The translations under genes were made by a program, and so were the position numbers. Shown piece after piece: positions 1-10,531 of a DNA stretch of 64,000 nt. Source of the stretch: Nocardioides litoris (lineage in GTDB: Bacteria; Actinomycetota; Actinomycetes; Propionibacteriales; Nocardioidaceae); contig NZ_VDMR01000001.1 in assembly GCF_006346315.1 (NCBI RefSeq), forward strand, positions 620,001 to 684,000, written 5' to 3'. The notes below the pieces were generated by a model that saw only the letters and a program-made list of their open reading frames with translations, did no database searches and had not been told where the DNA came from. Each line of letters starts with the position of its first letter. Position 1 is the first letter of the stretch.

Positions 1-149
1 GCGGCGGACCGCGGGCCACGACCGGCCTCTGGATGGCCTCGCCAGGTCACCGCGCCAACATCCTCGACCGCCGCTACCGCCTGACCGGGGTCGCCGCCGT
101 ACGCCGGCACGGGGTGTGGTGGGTGGCGCAGGTCTTCGGTCGCCGCTGA
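1..149 (+). CDS. CAP/SCP-PR1 domain protein, C-terminal end only
   Basis: Reading from base 3 gives 48 residues ending at the TGA at 147-149. They contain [12 protein letters not shown] followed by GVAAV and WVAQVFG, the C-terminal signature of the CAP (SCP/PR-1/YkwD) fold, in which the SPGHR.NIL segment carries a conserved His. Bacterial members are usually secreted and cell-wall associated with unsettled activity. The N-terminus and any signal peptide lie before the window. The call rests on this short motif only. Confidence 0.7.
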   Translation, partial: GGPRATTGLWMASPGHRANILDRRYRLTGVAAVRRHGVWWVAQVFGRR

Positions 150-190
150 CCGCCCCCGGCGGCGAAGGGGTCGGAGGCCGACCGGCCCGG

Positions 191-196
191 TAGGCT
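191..196 (+). promoter_or_regulatory. -10 element TAGGCT of prfB
   Basis: TAGGCT ends 8 nt before the GTG start of prfB and no Shine-Dalgarno sequence lies between them, so the transcript probably begins at or next to the start codon (leaderless mRNA). Confidence 0.45.
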
Positions 197-204
197 CGAT
201 CCTC

Positions 205-1323
205 GTGGCAGGACCCGACTTCGACACCGAGATCAAGCAGCTCCAGGCGACGATGAAGACCATCGGCCAGGTGCTCGACCTCGACGCCATGCGCGCCGAG
301 ATCGCCGACCTCGGCGAGCAGGTCGCGGCCCCCGACCTGTGGGACGACCAGGACAACGCCACGCGCGTCACCGGCCGCCTCTCCGACATCCAGGGCCAGC
401 TCGACCGCTACACCGAGCTCGCGGGCCGCATCGAGGACGTCGGCGTGCTCGTCGAGCTCGGCCAGGAGGAGGGCGACGCCGACTCCCTCGCCGAGGCCGA
501 GCGCGAGCTGGGCAAGGTCCGCACCGCGGTCGAGAGCCTCGAGGTCCGCACTCTGCTCAACGGCGAGTACGACGCCCGCGAGGCGATCGTCAGCATCCGC
601 TCCGGCGCGGGCGGCGTCGACGCGGCCGACTTCGCCGAGATGCTGATGCGGATGTACACCCGCTGGGCCGAGCGCAACAAGTACCCCGTCGAGGTCTTCG
701 ACGTCTCCTACGCCGAGGAGGCCGGCATCAAGTCGGCCGAGTTCGCCATCCACGCGCCCTACGCCTACGGCACCCTCTCGGTCGAGGTCGGCACCCACCG
801 CCTGGTGCGCATCAGCCCCTTCGACAACCAGGGCCGCCGCCAGACGTCGTTCGCCGCGGTCGAGGTCGTCCCGCAGCTGGAGCAGACCGACGAGATCGAG
901 GTCGACGAGAACGACGTCCGCACCGACGTCTTCCGCTCCGGCGGCCCCGGCGGCCAGTCGGTCAACACCACGGACTCCGCCGTGCGCCTGACCCACCTCC
1001 CCACCGGCATCGTCGTCTCCTGCCAGAACGAGAAGAGCCAGCTGCAGAACAAGGCGGCGGCGATGATCGTGCTCAAGGCCAAGCTGCTGGCCAAGAAGAA
1101 GGCCGAGGAGGCGGCGCTGAAGAAGGACCTCAAGGGCGACGTCGCCGCCAGCTGGGGCGACCAGATGCGCAACTACGTCCTCAACCCGTACCAGATCGTC
1201 AAGGACCTGCGCACCGGCTTCGAGACCGGCAACCCGCAGCCGGTCTTCGACGGCGAGATCGACGGGTTCCTCGAGGCCGGCATCCGCTGGCGCCGCGGCC
1301 AGGACCGCGCCGCCGAGAACTGA
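205..1323 (+). CDS. prfB: Peptide chain release factor 2
   Basis: Class I release factor that reads UGA and UAA stop codons and triggers peptidyl-tRNA hydrolysis on the ribosome. The 372-residue product has the RF2 anticodon-like tripeptide SPF (residues 204-206) and the catalytic GGQ loop (249-251, in [10 protein letters not shown]), with the N-terminal helical domain intact. Length is normal for the family. The frame is continuous from the GTG at 205: the in-frame UGA and programmed +1 frameshift that many bacteria use to autoregulate prfB near codon 25 is absent. It lies upstream of ftsE-ftsX-smpB, as in other actinobacteria, though separated here by an amylosucrase gene. Confidence 0.97.
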   Translation: MAGPDFDTEIKQLQATMKTIGQVLDLDAMRAEIADLGEQVAAPDLWDDQDNATRVTGRLSDIQGQLDRYTELAGRIEDVGVLVELGQEEGDADSLAEAERELGKVRTAVESLEVRTLLNGEYDAREAIVSIRSGAGGVDAADFAEMLMRMYTRWAERNKYPVEVFDVSYAEEAGIKSAEFAIHAPYAYGTLSVEVGTHRLVRISPFDNQGRRQTSFAAVEVVPQLEQTDEIEVDENDVRTDVFRSGGPGGQSVNTTDSAVRLTHLPTGIVVSCQNEKSQLQNKAAAMIVLKAKLLAKKKAEEAALKKDLKGDVAASWGDQMRNYVLNPYQIVKDLRTGFETGNPQPVFDGEIDGFLEAGIRWRRGQDRAAEN

Positions 1324-1335
1324 CCCGCACCCCGC

Positions 1336-1815
1336 GGTGGTCGAGGAGGGACGGAGTCCCGTCTCGAGACCACACGACCGCAGCGGTGAGGTGGTCTCGA
1401 CCCACGGTGGTCGAGGAGGGACGGAGTCCCGTCTCGAGACCGCACGACCCCAGCGGTGAGGTGGTCTCGAGACAGGCGCCAGGGCGCCTTCCTCGACCAC
1501 CGTGTGGTCGAGTCCGTCGTCACCCCACGGTGGTCGAGGAGGGACGAAGTCCCGTCTCGAGACCACACGACCCCAGCCGGTGAGGTGGTCTCGAGACAGG
1601 CGCCAGGGCGCCTTCCTCGACCACCGTGCGGTCGAGTCCGTCGTCACCCCACGGTGGTCGAGGAGGGACGGAGTCCCGTCTCGAGACCGCACGACCCCAG
1701 CCGGTGAGGTGGTCTCGAGACAGGGCGCCAGGGCGCCTTCCTCGACCACCGTGCGGTCGAGTCCGTCGTCACCCCACACGGTGGTCGAGGAGGGACGGAG
1801 TCCCGTCTCGAGACC
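1336..1815. repeat. Array of alternating palindromic repeats (REP/BIME-like)
   Basis: This fills the prfB-amylosucrase gap. Type A units share the arms GTGGTCGAGGA and GTCTCGAGACCAC around a GGGACGGAGTCCC hairpin, at about 1336, 1406, 1529, 1652 and 1780. Type B units have the same arms in inverse order around a GGCGCC-AG-GGCGCC hairpin, at about 1460, 1584 and 1708, with a truncated copy near 1390. From A2 on, the A+B pair repeats every 122-128 bp. The last A unit ends 2 nt before the putative -10 of the next gene. Alternating orientation of two related palindromes is the design of enterobacterial BIMEs. No coding sequence is credible here; the open frames across it are low complexity. Confidence 0.9.
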
Positions 1816-1817
1816 TC

Positions 1818-1823
1818 TAGGGT
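1818..1823 (+). promoter_or_regulatory. -10 element TAGGGT of the amylosucrase gene
   Basis: TAGGGT lies 7 nt before the GTG at 1831. Any -35 element would fall inside the last palindromic repeat unit (1780-1815), so the repeat may supply promoter sequence. No Shine-Dalgarno sequence is present. Confidence 0.45.
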
Positions 1824-1830
1824 CGTCACC

Positions 1831-3756
<1,926 letters not shown>

Positions 3757-3943
3757 GCGCTCCTACCGCGCTCGCACCACGCCCGCGCCCAGACCTCGCG
3801 GGCCAGCGGGTCCGACGTCGCCTCGGCGAAGGAGGGCAGCGTTCCGACGAGGGGGAGGCCCAGCACCCACGCCACCAGCGGCACCCCGCAGGGGGAGGGG
3901 AACACGGGGTCAGGACCGGCACCGGGCCGGTCTTCCTCGAGGC

Positions 3944-3978
3944 CCCCTCGCGCCCCCGTTCGGGGCGTCCGCGAGGGG
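3944..3978 (-). terminator. Hairpin after the minus-strand membrane protein gene
   Basis: CCCCTCGCG (3944-3952) pairs with CGCGAGGGG (3970-3978), and a second nested stem lies inside. It sits just downstream of the stop at 3983 of the leftward gene. The rest of 3757-3943 holds no gene I can support. Confidence 0.5.
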
Positions 3979-3982
3979 TGGC

Positions 3983-4636
3983 TCAGGCGCGGACGGCCCC
4001 GAGCACGTCGACGCACCACCGGTCGGCGCGCTGCGCCGCCTCGGTCGGCTCGAGCGGGCCCGCGACCGAGCAGGTCAGCCAGGCGTCGCCGAGCAGGCCC
4101 CGGAACGACGCCTGCACCCGGGCCGGGCCGGGCCTGCAGACCAGCGCCGCCGTCGGCGAGCCCAGCGCAGGCGCGCCCGCCACGCGGGTGCAGCCCTCCT
4201 CGCGCGCCGCCTGCCGGGCCAGCGCGGTGGCGGTCGTCCGCGTCACCGGCGGGGCGAAGACCCAGGCGCGCGCGATGGTGGTGCCGGCCGTCCAGGTGCA
4301 GGAGAACTCGTGGGCGATGTCGCTCACCCGCCCGACGACCGCCGCGCGGTCGCCGTCGGCGTACGACGTCGCCCCGGTCGGCTCGGCCCCGAGCGCGGCG
4401 GTCACGGCCTCGGGCGCCACGCGGTCGCAGAACGCGGCCCGCGCGATCGCGGTCGTGGACGTGTCGACGTCGGCCAGGCCCAGGTCGGGTGCCGTCGTGG
4501 GGGTCGGGCTCGGCGCCTCCTCGCTCGCTGGCTCGCCGTCGAGGTCCGGCCAGGCCACGGCGGCCGCGACCACGACCACCACCACCGCCACGAGGGCGAG
4601 CAGGGCGGTGCGGACGCGGCGGGACACAGCCCTCAC
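3983..4636 (-). CDS. Membrane-anchored extracytoplasmic protein of unknown function
   Basis: About 217 residues from a GTG at 4636. The layout is a short basic N-terminus, one strongly hydrophobic segment ([18 protein letters not shown]), a Pro/Thr/Ser-rich spacer and a soluble domain with four cysteines (in AAFCDRV, FSCTW, EEGCTR, LVCRPG and later LTCSV). This resembles DUF3558-type actinobacterial anchored proteins, but I cannot assign a family. A longer start at 4729 is open but would overlap ftsE; the GTG at 4636 keeps the divergent intergenic space. It is transcribed away from ftsE. Confidence 0.65.
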   Translation of the reverse strand: MRAVSRRVRTALLALVAVVVVVVAAAVAWPDLDGEPASEEAPSPTPTTAPDLGLADVDTSTTAIARAAFCDRVAPEAVTAALGAEPTGATSYADGDRAAVVGRVSDIAHEFSCTWTAGTTIARAWVFAPPVTRTTATALARQAAREEGCTRVAGAPALGSPTAALVCRPGPARVQASFRGLLGDAWLTCSVAGPLEPTEAAQRADRWCVDVLGAVRA

Positions 4637-4693
4637 CGTACTGACCGGCCCGGCCCGCGACACGCCGAGGCTGGCGCTGGGGGTGGCGGCCGG

Positions 4694-4699
4694 TACCGT
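4694..4699 (+). promoter_or_regulatory. -10 element TACCGT of ftsE
   Basis: TACCGT lies 7 nt before the GTG start at 4707, with no ribosome binding site between them; consistent with a leaderless ftsE transcript. Confidence 0.4.
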
Positions 4700-4706
4700 C
4701 GTCCCG

Positions 4707-5396
4707 GTGATCCGCTTCGAGAAGGCCACGGTGTCCTACCCCGGCCCCGGGAAGCCGGCACTGAGCCAGGTGTCGGTCGACGTCGACAAGGGTGAGTTCG
4801 TCTTCCTCGTCGGCACCTCCGGGTCCGGCAAGTCGACGGCGCTCAAGCTCGTGCTGCGCGAGCTGCGACCCACCACCGGCCGGGTCTACGTCGCCGGCAA
4901 GGAGATCAACCGGCTCGCGACCTGGAAGGTGCCGCGGCTGCGCCGCCAGATCGGCACCGTCTTCCAGGACTTCCGGCTGCTCCAGACCAAGACCGTCACC
5001 GAGAACGTCGCCTTCGCGATGCAGGTCACCGGCAGGTCCACCCGCGACATCCGCAAGGCCGTCCCCGAGACCCTCGAGCTGGTCGGCCTGGCCGACAAGG
5101 GCGCCCGGCTGCCCGACGAGCTGTCCGGCGGCGAGCAGCAGCGCGTCGCCATCGCCCGGGCCATGGTCAACCAGCCGATGATCCTCATCGCCGACGAGCC
5201 CACCGGCAACCTCGACCCCGCCACCTCGGTCGGCATCATGAAGCTTCTCGACCGCATCAACGGCACCGGCACCACCGTGCTCATGGCCACCCACGACCAC
5301 GGCGTCGTCGACCAGATGCGCAAGCGCGTCGTCGAGCTCGACCACGGCGTCGTGGTCCGCGACGAGGCCACCGGCGTCTACGGCTACCAGCACTAG
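4707..5396 (+). CDS. ftsE: Cell division ATP-binding protein FtsE
   Basis: 229-residue ABC-type ATPase that pairs with FtsX at the division site and couples ATP hydrolysis to activation of periplasmic or wall hydrolases. It shows Walker [10 protein letters not shown], the Q-loop, signature [14 protein letters not shown], Walker [14 protein letters not shown] and the switch-His segment MATHDH. The opening [13 protein letters not shown] is typical of FtsE and sets the GTG at 4707. ftsX follows after a 99-nt gap, then an M23 hydrolase that is the likely target of the complex. Confidence 0.96.
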   Translation: MIRFEKATVSYPGPGKPALSQVSVDVDKGEFVFLVGTSGSGKSTALKLVLRELRPTTGRVYVAGKEINRLATWKVPRLRRQIGTVFQDFRLLQTKTVTENVAFAMQVTGRSTRDIRKAVPETLELVGLADKGARLPDELSGGEQQRVAIARAMVNQPMILIADEPTGNLDPATSVGIMKLLDRINGTGTTVLMATHDHGVVDQMRKRVVELDHGVVVRDEATGVYGYQH

Positions 5397-5495
5397 CGCG
5401 TCCTCGCGCCCCACCCGCGGGCCCGCCCCGCGCCGTACGCCGTCGCGCGCCGCCCGCGACGACCGCACCCCCGATCCCAGGAGCACCACGCCCTC

Positions 5496-6416
5496 ATGCA
5501 GCTGCGCCACGTGAGCACCAACCTGCGCCAGAGCCTGCGCCGCAACGTCTCGATGCACGCCGCGGTGATCATCACCCTGTTCGTCTCCCTCAGCCTGGCC
5601 GGCATCGGCGTGCTGCTGAGCAAGCAGGCCGCGCTGACGACCGACGTCATCGGCAGCGAGCTGCAGATCACCGTGACGCTGTGCGTGCCCGACGAGCCCG
5701 ACTTCCCGCAGTGCACGAGCGAGGTGACGCCGGAGCAGGAGGCCACCGTCCTGCAGACGATCCGCGACAACCCCGAGGTCGCGGGCACCGAGGTCATCTC
5801 CAAGGAGCAGGGCCTGGACAACCTCCGCGAGCGGGGGGTGATCCCCGACGAGCAGTTCGAGGGCTCCGACCCCCTCATCACCGCCGACGTCATCCCCAAG
5901 GCGATCCGGGTGACCCTGAAGGACCCGCAGGACTACGACGGCGTCACCAGTGCCGTGCAGGACCTCGACGGCGTCCGCGAGATCACCACCGCCCAGGAGC
6001 TGGTCGGGCCGGTCTTCGAGATCATCGACTACACCCGCTACGCCGCGTGGGGCGCGGCCGGGGCCCTCGTGCTGGCCGCGGTCATGCTCGTGGCCAACAC
6101 CATCCGGCTCACCGCGCTCGCGCGACGCAAGGAGATCGAGATCATGCGCCTCGTCGGCGCCTCCCGGGTCTTCATCGTGCTGCCGTTCCTGCTCGAGGCG
6201 GTGTTCACCGCGCTCGTCGGGGTGGCGCTGGCCGCCGGGGCGCTGGCGGCCTTCACGAGGTTCGCGATCATCGACGGCGTCGCGGAGGTCATCACCGGCC
6301 TGCCGTTCATCGGGTGGGGCGACTTCCTCTACACGCTCGCGGTCATCGGGATCCTCGGACCGGTCCTCACCGTCCTGCCGACACTCCTGCTGACCCGCAA
6401 ATACCTCAGATTCTGA
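5496..6416 (+). CDS. ftsX: Cell division membrane protein FtsX
   Basis: 306 residues with four predicted membrane spans (about 22-44, 181-203, 223-248, 277-298) and one large extracellular domain (about 45-180) between spans 1 and 2, the standard FtsX topology. The opening MQLRHVSTNLRQSLRRNVSM matches actinobacterial FtsX. The extracellular domain begins with a Cys pair (CVPDEPDFPQC, about residues 63-73) that could form a disulphide. It probably transmits FtsE ATPase state to the coiled-coil M23 hydrolase encoded next. Confidence 0.95.
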   Translation: MQLRHVSTNLRQSLRRNVSMHAAVIITLFVSLSLAGIGVLLSKQAALTTDVIGSELQITVTLCVPDEPDFPQCTSEVTPEQEATVLQTIRDNPEVAGTEVISKEQGLDNLRERGVIPDEQFEGSDPLITADVIPKAIRVTLKDPQDYDGVTSAVQDLDGVREITTAQELVGPVFEIIDYTRYAAWGAAGALVLAAVMLVANTIRLTALARRKEIEIMRLVGASRVFIVLPFLLEAVFTALVGVALAAGALAAFTRFAIIDGVAEVITGLPFIGWGDFLYTLAVIGILGPVLTVLPTLLLTRKYLRF

Positions 6417-6482
6417 GCCCGGGGGCCTACCGTCGACGCGTCCTCTTCCCCGGACGCTTCCCCGAACCGGATTGGCTCCACC

Positions 6483-7760
6483 GTGCGCTTCTTCCCCAGC
6501 GCCGCGCGCCGGCGTGCCTCCTTGGGCTGCCTCGCGGCCGTCTCCATCGCCACCCTCGCGGTCCCCGCCTCGCCGCTGTCCCCGGCCAACGCCGACCAGG
6601 ACGACGACCTCAAGGCCCGGCAGAAGGCGGTCCAGGGCCAGATCGACCAGGCGGCCGACGACCTGCGCGAGGCCTCCAAGACCGCCACCCGCGCCGCCCG
6701 CCGCCTCCAGGCCACCCAGGCCCGCCTGGCCACCGCGCGCGAGACCCTGGCCGACGTCACGACCCGCCTGGCCGCGGCCCGCGAGCGTGACGCCCAGCTC
6801 AAGGTCGAGCTCGAGCAGGCCGAGGCCGCGCTGGCCACGGCCACCGCCGCCGCCGAGCAGGGGTCCGCCGACGTCGAGCGCCAGCGCTCCGTCGTACGCC
6901 GGACCGCGGTGTCGATCTACACCGACGGCGACCCCACCCTGCGCGCGCTCGGCAACCTCGCCGAGGCCGGGTCGCTCGAGGAGGTCGAGTCGATCCGCCT
7001 GGGCGACCAGGTGCTGAGCAACCAGCAGACCTCGGTCTTCGACCGGCTCGCCGCGATCGAGGAGCAGCTGGCCGAGGAGCAGGCCGAGGTCGCGCGCACC
7101 ACCGCCGCGGTCGAGGCCAAGAAGAAGGAGGCGGCCGACCACCTGGCGGCGATGAACGACCTCTACGCCCAGTCCGTGGCCGCCACCCGCGAGGTGCAGG
7201 GCCTGGTCGGCCAGGCCCGCACCGCCCGCGCCCGGGCGGTGGCGGCCAAGGCGCGCGACGAGCGCGAGCTGTTCGCGCTGAAGAAGCGGGAGCGGGGGAT
7301 CCAGGCCCGGCTGGAGGCCCTGGCCCGCGCCCAGCGCGACCAGGTCGGCTACCGCGGGCAGTCCGACGGCTACCTCGACTACCCGGTCGACGCCCCTGTC
7401 ACCTCGCCCTACGGCTACCGCACGCACCCGATCTACGGCTACTACTCCCTGCACAACGGCACCGACTTCGGCGTCGCGTGCGGCACCCCGCTGCGGGCCG
7501 TGGCCGGCGGCACCGTCATCGACACCTACTACGACTCCGTCTACGGCAACCGGCTGTTCCTCTCGCTCGGCAAGGTCAACGGCGACAGCCTCGTGGTCGT
7601 CTACAACCACCTCTCGTCGTCCAGCGTGGGCGAGGGCGCCAAGGTCGCGCGCGGCACGGTCATCGCCCGCTCCGGCACCACGGGCTGGTCGACCGGCTGC
7701 CACCTGCACTTCACGGTGATGAAGAACGGCACCGCCGTCGACCCCATGCAGTACCTGTAG
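6483..7760 (+). CDS. Secreted coiled-coil M23 (LytM) peptidoglycan hydrolase, EnvC/RipC-type
   Basis: 425 residues from a GTG. A signal peptide (about 1-33, ending SPANA) is followed by a long Ala/Glu/Arg-rich coiled coil (about 35-285) and a C-terminal LytM domain (about 300-425). The zinc ligands read HNGTD (H...D motif) and HLHF (HxH), so the domain looks catalytically competent, unlike degenerate EnvC. Coiled-coil plus M23 proteins are the known partners of FtsEX, which releases their autoinhibition. Its place directly after ftsX, 66 nt downstream, supports that role at the septum. The exact bond cleaved cannot be read from sequence. Confidence 0.9.
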   Translation: MRFFPSAARRRASLGCLAAVSIATLAVPASPLSPANADQDDDLKARQKAVQGQIDQAADDLREASKTATRAARRLQATQARLATARETLADVTTRLAAARERDAQLKVELEQAEAALATATAAAEQGSADVERQRSVVRRTAVSIYTDGDPTLRALGNLAEAGSLEEVESIRLGDQVLSNQQTSVFDRLAAIEEQLAEEQAEVARTTAAVEAKKKEAADHLAAMNDLYAQSVAATREVQGLVGQARTARARAVAAKARDERELFALKKRERGIQARLEALARAQRDQVGYRGQSDGYLDYPVDAPVTSPYGYRTHPIYGYYSLHNGTDFGVACGTPLRAVAGGTVIDTYYDSVYGNRLFLSLGKVNGDSLVVVYNHLSSSSVGEGAKVARGTVIARSGTTGWSTGCHLHFTVMKNGTAVDPMQYL

Positions 7761-7816
7761 CACCGGGCGCCGGACCGTGGCCGAACCCGGTTGCCCTGCT
7801 CTGGGATGATGGCCCG

Positions 7817-8296
7817 ATGGCCAGGGAGCAGGGGCAGAAGATGGTGGCGCAGAACAAGAAGGCGCGCCACGACTACGCCATCGACGACGTCTACGAGGCC
7901 GGCCTGGTGCTCCAGGGCACCGAGGTGAAGTCGCTGCGGATGGGCCGGGCGTCGCTGGTCGACGGGTTCGTCGACATCGACGGCGGCGAGGCGTGGCTGC
8001 ACGGGGTGCACATCCCGGAGTACTCCCAGGGCACCTGGACCAACCACTCCGCCCGCCGCAAGCGCAAGCTGCTCCTCAACCGCGTCGAGATCGACAAGAT
8101 CCAGCGCCGGGTCAGCGAGAAGGGCCTGACCGTGGTGCCGCTGTCGTTGTACTTCAAGGACGGCCGGGCCAAGGTCGAGATCGGCGTCGGCAAGGGCAAG
8201 AAGTCCTGGGACAAGCGCCACACCATCGCCGAGCGCACCGCCAAGCGCGAGGTCGAGCAGGCGGTGGGGCGCCGGCTCAAGGGCATGCGCGACTGA
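7817..8296 (+). CDS. smpB: SsrA-binding protein SmpB
   Basis: 159 residues. SmpB binds the tRNA-like domain of tmRNA and delivers it to stalled ribosomes for trans-translation. Recognisable segments are the N-terminal [22 protein letters not shown], the [18 protein letters not shown] core and the basic C-terminal tail [16 protein letters not shown]...LKGMRD that occupies the decoding channel. The ATG at 7817 is the only in-frame start that fits. The tmRNA gene lies 4.3 kb downstream on the same strand (12571), a common actinobacterial arrangement. Confidence 0.97.
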   Translation: MAREQGQKMVAQNKKARHDYAIDDVYEAGLVLQGTEVKSLRMGRASLVDGFVDIDGGEAWLHGVHIPEYSQGTWTNHSARRKRKLLLNRVEIDKIQRRVSEKGLTVVPLSLYFKDGRAKVEIGVGKGKKSWDKRHTIAERTAKREVEQAVGRRLKGMRD

Positions 8297-8300
8297 CCCG

Positions 8301-9197
8301 GTGACCGACCTGGACGACCCTGAGCCGGTCGAGCGCACCCGCGAGCACTGGCAGCGCCTGGGGCTCCCCGGGCTCATGGATGCCCACGTCCACTTCCTGC
8401 CGCCGCCGATCGAGAAGGCGGTGTGGCGCGAGTTCGACGCCGCCGGCCCGCTCATCGGCCGCGACTGGCCCATCCGCTACCGCCAGCCGCAGGACGAGCG
8501 GGTCGAGCTGCTCCGCTCCTTCGGGGTCGCCCGCTTCCCGACGCTGCCCTACGCCCACAAGCCCGGCGTCGCGCCGTGGCTCAACGACTGGTCCCGCGCG
8601 TTCGCCGACGACGTGCCCGAGGCCATCTGGTCGGCCACGTTCTACCCCGAGCCCGAGGCGGTCGACTACGTCGGCGCGCTCGTCGAGGCCGGCGTCGAGC
8701 TGTTCAAGCTGCACCAGCAGGTCGGCGGGTTCCACCTCGACGACCCGCTGCTGCTCCCGGTGTGGGACCTGCTGCAGTCCTCCGGCACCCCGGTGCTGGT
8801 GCACGCCGGGTCGGGCCCGGTCGGCACCCCGTTCACCGGCCCGGCGTCGATGGCGCGGCTGCTGGCGTCGTACCCCCGGCTGGTGGTGGTCGTCGCCCAC
8901 CTCGGCGCCCCCGAGTGCGTCGACTTCGCCCGCCTCGCCGCCCGCCACGACACCGTCTACCTCGACACCTCGATGGCGGTGAGCCCGTTCTTCGGCGAGC
9001 ACTTCGACCCCGACGTCGTCCCGCTGCTGGCCGACCTGCGCGAGCGAGTGCTCTTCGGCTCCGACTTCCCGACCCTGCCCTTCGCCTACGCCGACCAGCT
9101 CGACGCCCTCGTCGCCCTCGACCTCGGCGACGACTGGCTCCGCGACGTGCTCTGGCACAACTCCGCGGCCCTCTTCTCGAGCGCCCACCGGGGGTAG
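8301..9197 (+). CDS. Amidohydrolase-related metal hydrolase
   Basis: 298 residues. The TIM-barrel amidohydrolase (amidohydro_2) landmarks are all present: DAHVHF (27-32) with the HxH metal ligands, LVHAGSG, VVAHLGAP and the late FGSDFP aspartate. Substrate unknown; relatives include decarboxylases and cyclic hydrolases. It begins 4 nt after smpB and may be cotranscribed with it. Its stop codon TAG lies inside the left arm of the inverted repeat at 9190, which therefore supplies the final codons. Confidence 0.85.
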   Translation: MTDLDDPEPVERTREHWQRLGLPGLMDAHVHFLPPPIEKAVWREFDAAGPLIGRDWPIRYRQPQDERVELLRSFGVARFPTLPYAHKPGVAPWLNDWSRAFADDVPEAIWSATFYPEPEAVDYVGALVEAGVELFKLHQQVGGFHLDDPLLLPVWDLLQSSGTPVLVHAGSGPVGTPFTGPASMARLLASYPRLVVVVAHLGAPECVDFARLAARHDTVYLDTSMAVSPFFGEHFDPDVVPLLADLRERVLFGSDFPTLPFAYADQLDALVALDLGDDWLRDVLWHNSAALFSSAHRG

Positions 9198-9257
9198 TCC
9201 CTGACGAAATGGTCCTCGCGACGGCGATTCCACGACCACTTCGTCAGGGACTACCCC
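9190..9257. repeat. Long inverted repeat, copy 1
   Basis: A 24-nt left arm starting GGGGTAGTCCCTGACGAA pairs with the right arm at 9234-9257 with one mismatch, around a 19-nt loop (9215-9233). The same element recurs at 10418-10482 with a different loop. It could act as a bidirectional terminator between the convergent genes, but conservation of the arm sequence in two places points to a dispersed repeat family. Confidence 0.85.
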
Positions 9258-9275
9258 GGCCGGCGGCACACAGGG

Positions 9276-10340
9276 TCACCGGCGAACGATCTCGCGGTGG
9301 CCCAGGAGCCGCCGTCGCTGGTCGGGGGTCAGGGCACGGCGCTGCTCGACAGTCAGGCTCGGGGTCCACCACGTCGGCGGGTCGATGGTCCAGGTGCGGT
9401 CGGCGCGCGGTCGATGGGACGCCCGGTGGTAGGCGTCGTGCAGGCGGGCGAGCAGGTGACGGGGGTCTGGTCGATCGCGCTTGGTCGCCGTCACCACCTC
9501 GAGGCCGTGGTGGCGCACCAGTCCCTCACGGCGTACGTCGCGGCCACGTTGCTCGGCATCGAGGTGGTGACCGCCGTCGTACTCACCGGCCACCCCGGCG
9601 ACAGGGTCGAGCAGGTCCGGGGTCGCGACGTGGCGGCCCGACCGGTCGAAGACCGGGACGTTGCAGAGCGGACGAGGCATGCCGGCGAGGGCCTGCCAGA
9701 CCCAGGAGACCCACAGCTCGTCGGGCGCCCACACGTTCTCCTCGGCCCAGCCGATGGCCTCGCGTGCCTGCGGCACGCCCGTCATGCCGTTCTGCCCAGG
9801 AGTGAGCCAGTCGGAGACCTCGTCCACCGAGACGAGGTCGTTGTAGGCCGCCAGCGACAACGCGGTGGCCGCGCCGAGGACGGAGTCGGCGTACCGCATC
9901 ACGAAGGAGACGGCGTATGCCGCGTCGATGAGCGGCAGGCCGTCGACCCACGTCACCCAGCCTGGGCGAAAGCTCTCACCTCCCGGACGGATGCCCCTCT
10001 GCGGACGGATGTCATGGGTGCTGACGACGACGTCGACGGGCAGCATCGTGCCCATGCGGTCGCGGCCGTCGAACCATCGTCCGCCGCGCCACCGGAGGTT
10101 GGCCCAGCCGTTGATGGCACACCGGGGCGGCACGACGACGGACGCCTCGACGATGCGCTGGTCGACGTCGTCAGCCGGTGTGTCCACCGGGACGTAGAAC
10201 CCGTGCGACGTGCTCCGCCACCGCGGACCGCGGGCCTGGCCGCGCGTTGGCGGGTCGGGCCCGCCCGCCCGGACGGGCAGCACGTGCCCGGCTCGCAGCT
10301 GCCTGCGCTCTCCCTCGTCGCCGCCCTCGTCCTCGATCAT
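9276..10340 (-). CDS. AbiEi/DUF559-type protein with a C-terminal PD-(D/E)XK-like nuclease fold
   Basis: About 354 residues from an ATG at 10340. The N-terminal part (PRWRSTSHGFYVPV ... RIVEASVVVPPRCAINGWANLRW) resembles the winged-helix region of AbiEi-like antitoxin or transcriptional-regulator proteins. The C-terminal part ([20 protein letters not shown] ... RDVRREGLVRHHGLEVV) resembles the DUF559/Vsr-like endonuclease fold, with D and E as possible metal ligands. Such proteins are common orphans in Nocardioides-type genomes, of unproven function. The gene is bracketed by two copies of one inverted repeat. The start is uncertain; the first roughly 30 residues look weakly coding. Confidence 0.7.
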   Translation of the reverse strand: MIEDEGGDEGERRQLRAGHVLPVRAGGPDPPTRGQARGPRWRSTSHGFYVPVDTPADDVDQRIVEASVVVPPRCAINGWANLRWRGGRWFDGRDRMGTMLPVDVVVSTHDIRPQRGIRPGGESFRPGWVTWVDGLPLIDAAYAVSFVMRYADSVLGAATALSLAAYNDLVSVDEVSDWLTPGQNGMTGVPQAREAIGWAEENVWAPDELWVSWVWQALAGMPRPLCNVPVFDRSGRHVATPDLLDPVAGVAGEYDGGHHLDAEQRGRDVRREGLVRHHGLEVVTATKRDRPDPRHLLARLHDAYHRASHRPRADRTWTIDPPTWWTPSLTVEQRRALTPDQRRRLLGHREIVRR

Positions 10341-10417
10341 CGGGGCCGAGGCTCCGCGTTGCCGGCCTCGGCCGCGAGGGGCGACCACGGTTGTCCACAG
10401 GCACCCGAGCGCCCCCG

Positions 10418-10482
10418 GGGGTAGTCCCTGACGAAGTGGTCGCGGATCCGCCCGATCGACGACCATGTCGTCAGGGACTACC
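10418..10482. repeat. Long inverted repeat, copy 2
   Basis: Arms 10418-10441 and 10461-10482 share the sequence TAGTCCCTGACGA with copy 1 (9190-9257). The 19-nt loop differs from that of copy 1, and the two arms differ from each other at two positions, so the stem is conserved while the loop varies. Confidence 0.85.
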
Positions 10483-10519
10483 GCTGGCGCTGCCCTGGCC
10501 ACCCGACTAGAACGCGTTC

Positions 10520-10525
10520 TACCCT
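10520..10525 (+). promoter_or_regulatory. -10 element TACCCT of the serine hydrolase gene
   Basis: TACCCT ends 6 nt before the GTG at 10532; no Shine-Dalgarno sequence. Probable leaderless transcript. Confidence 0.45.
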
Positions 10526-10531
10526 GACGGC

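Noticed and set aside
1336..1815. CRISPR array in the prfB downstream repeats
   Set aside because: The repeats are palindromic, alternate in orientation and the spacers between them are themselves repeated; no cas genes are present.
3757..3943. Short minus-strand coding-like stretch ([23 protein letters not shown])
   Set aside because: It has no convincing start, stop or ribosome binding site of its own and lies in a GC-rich spacer; it could be a decayed fragment but is not annotated.
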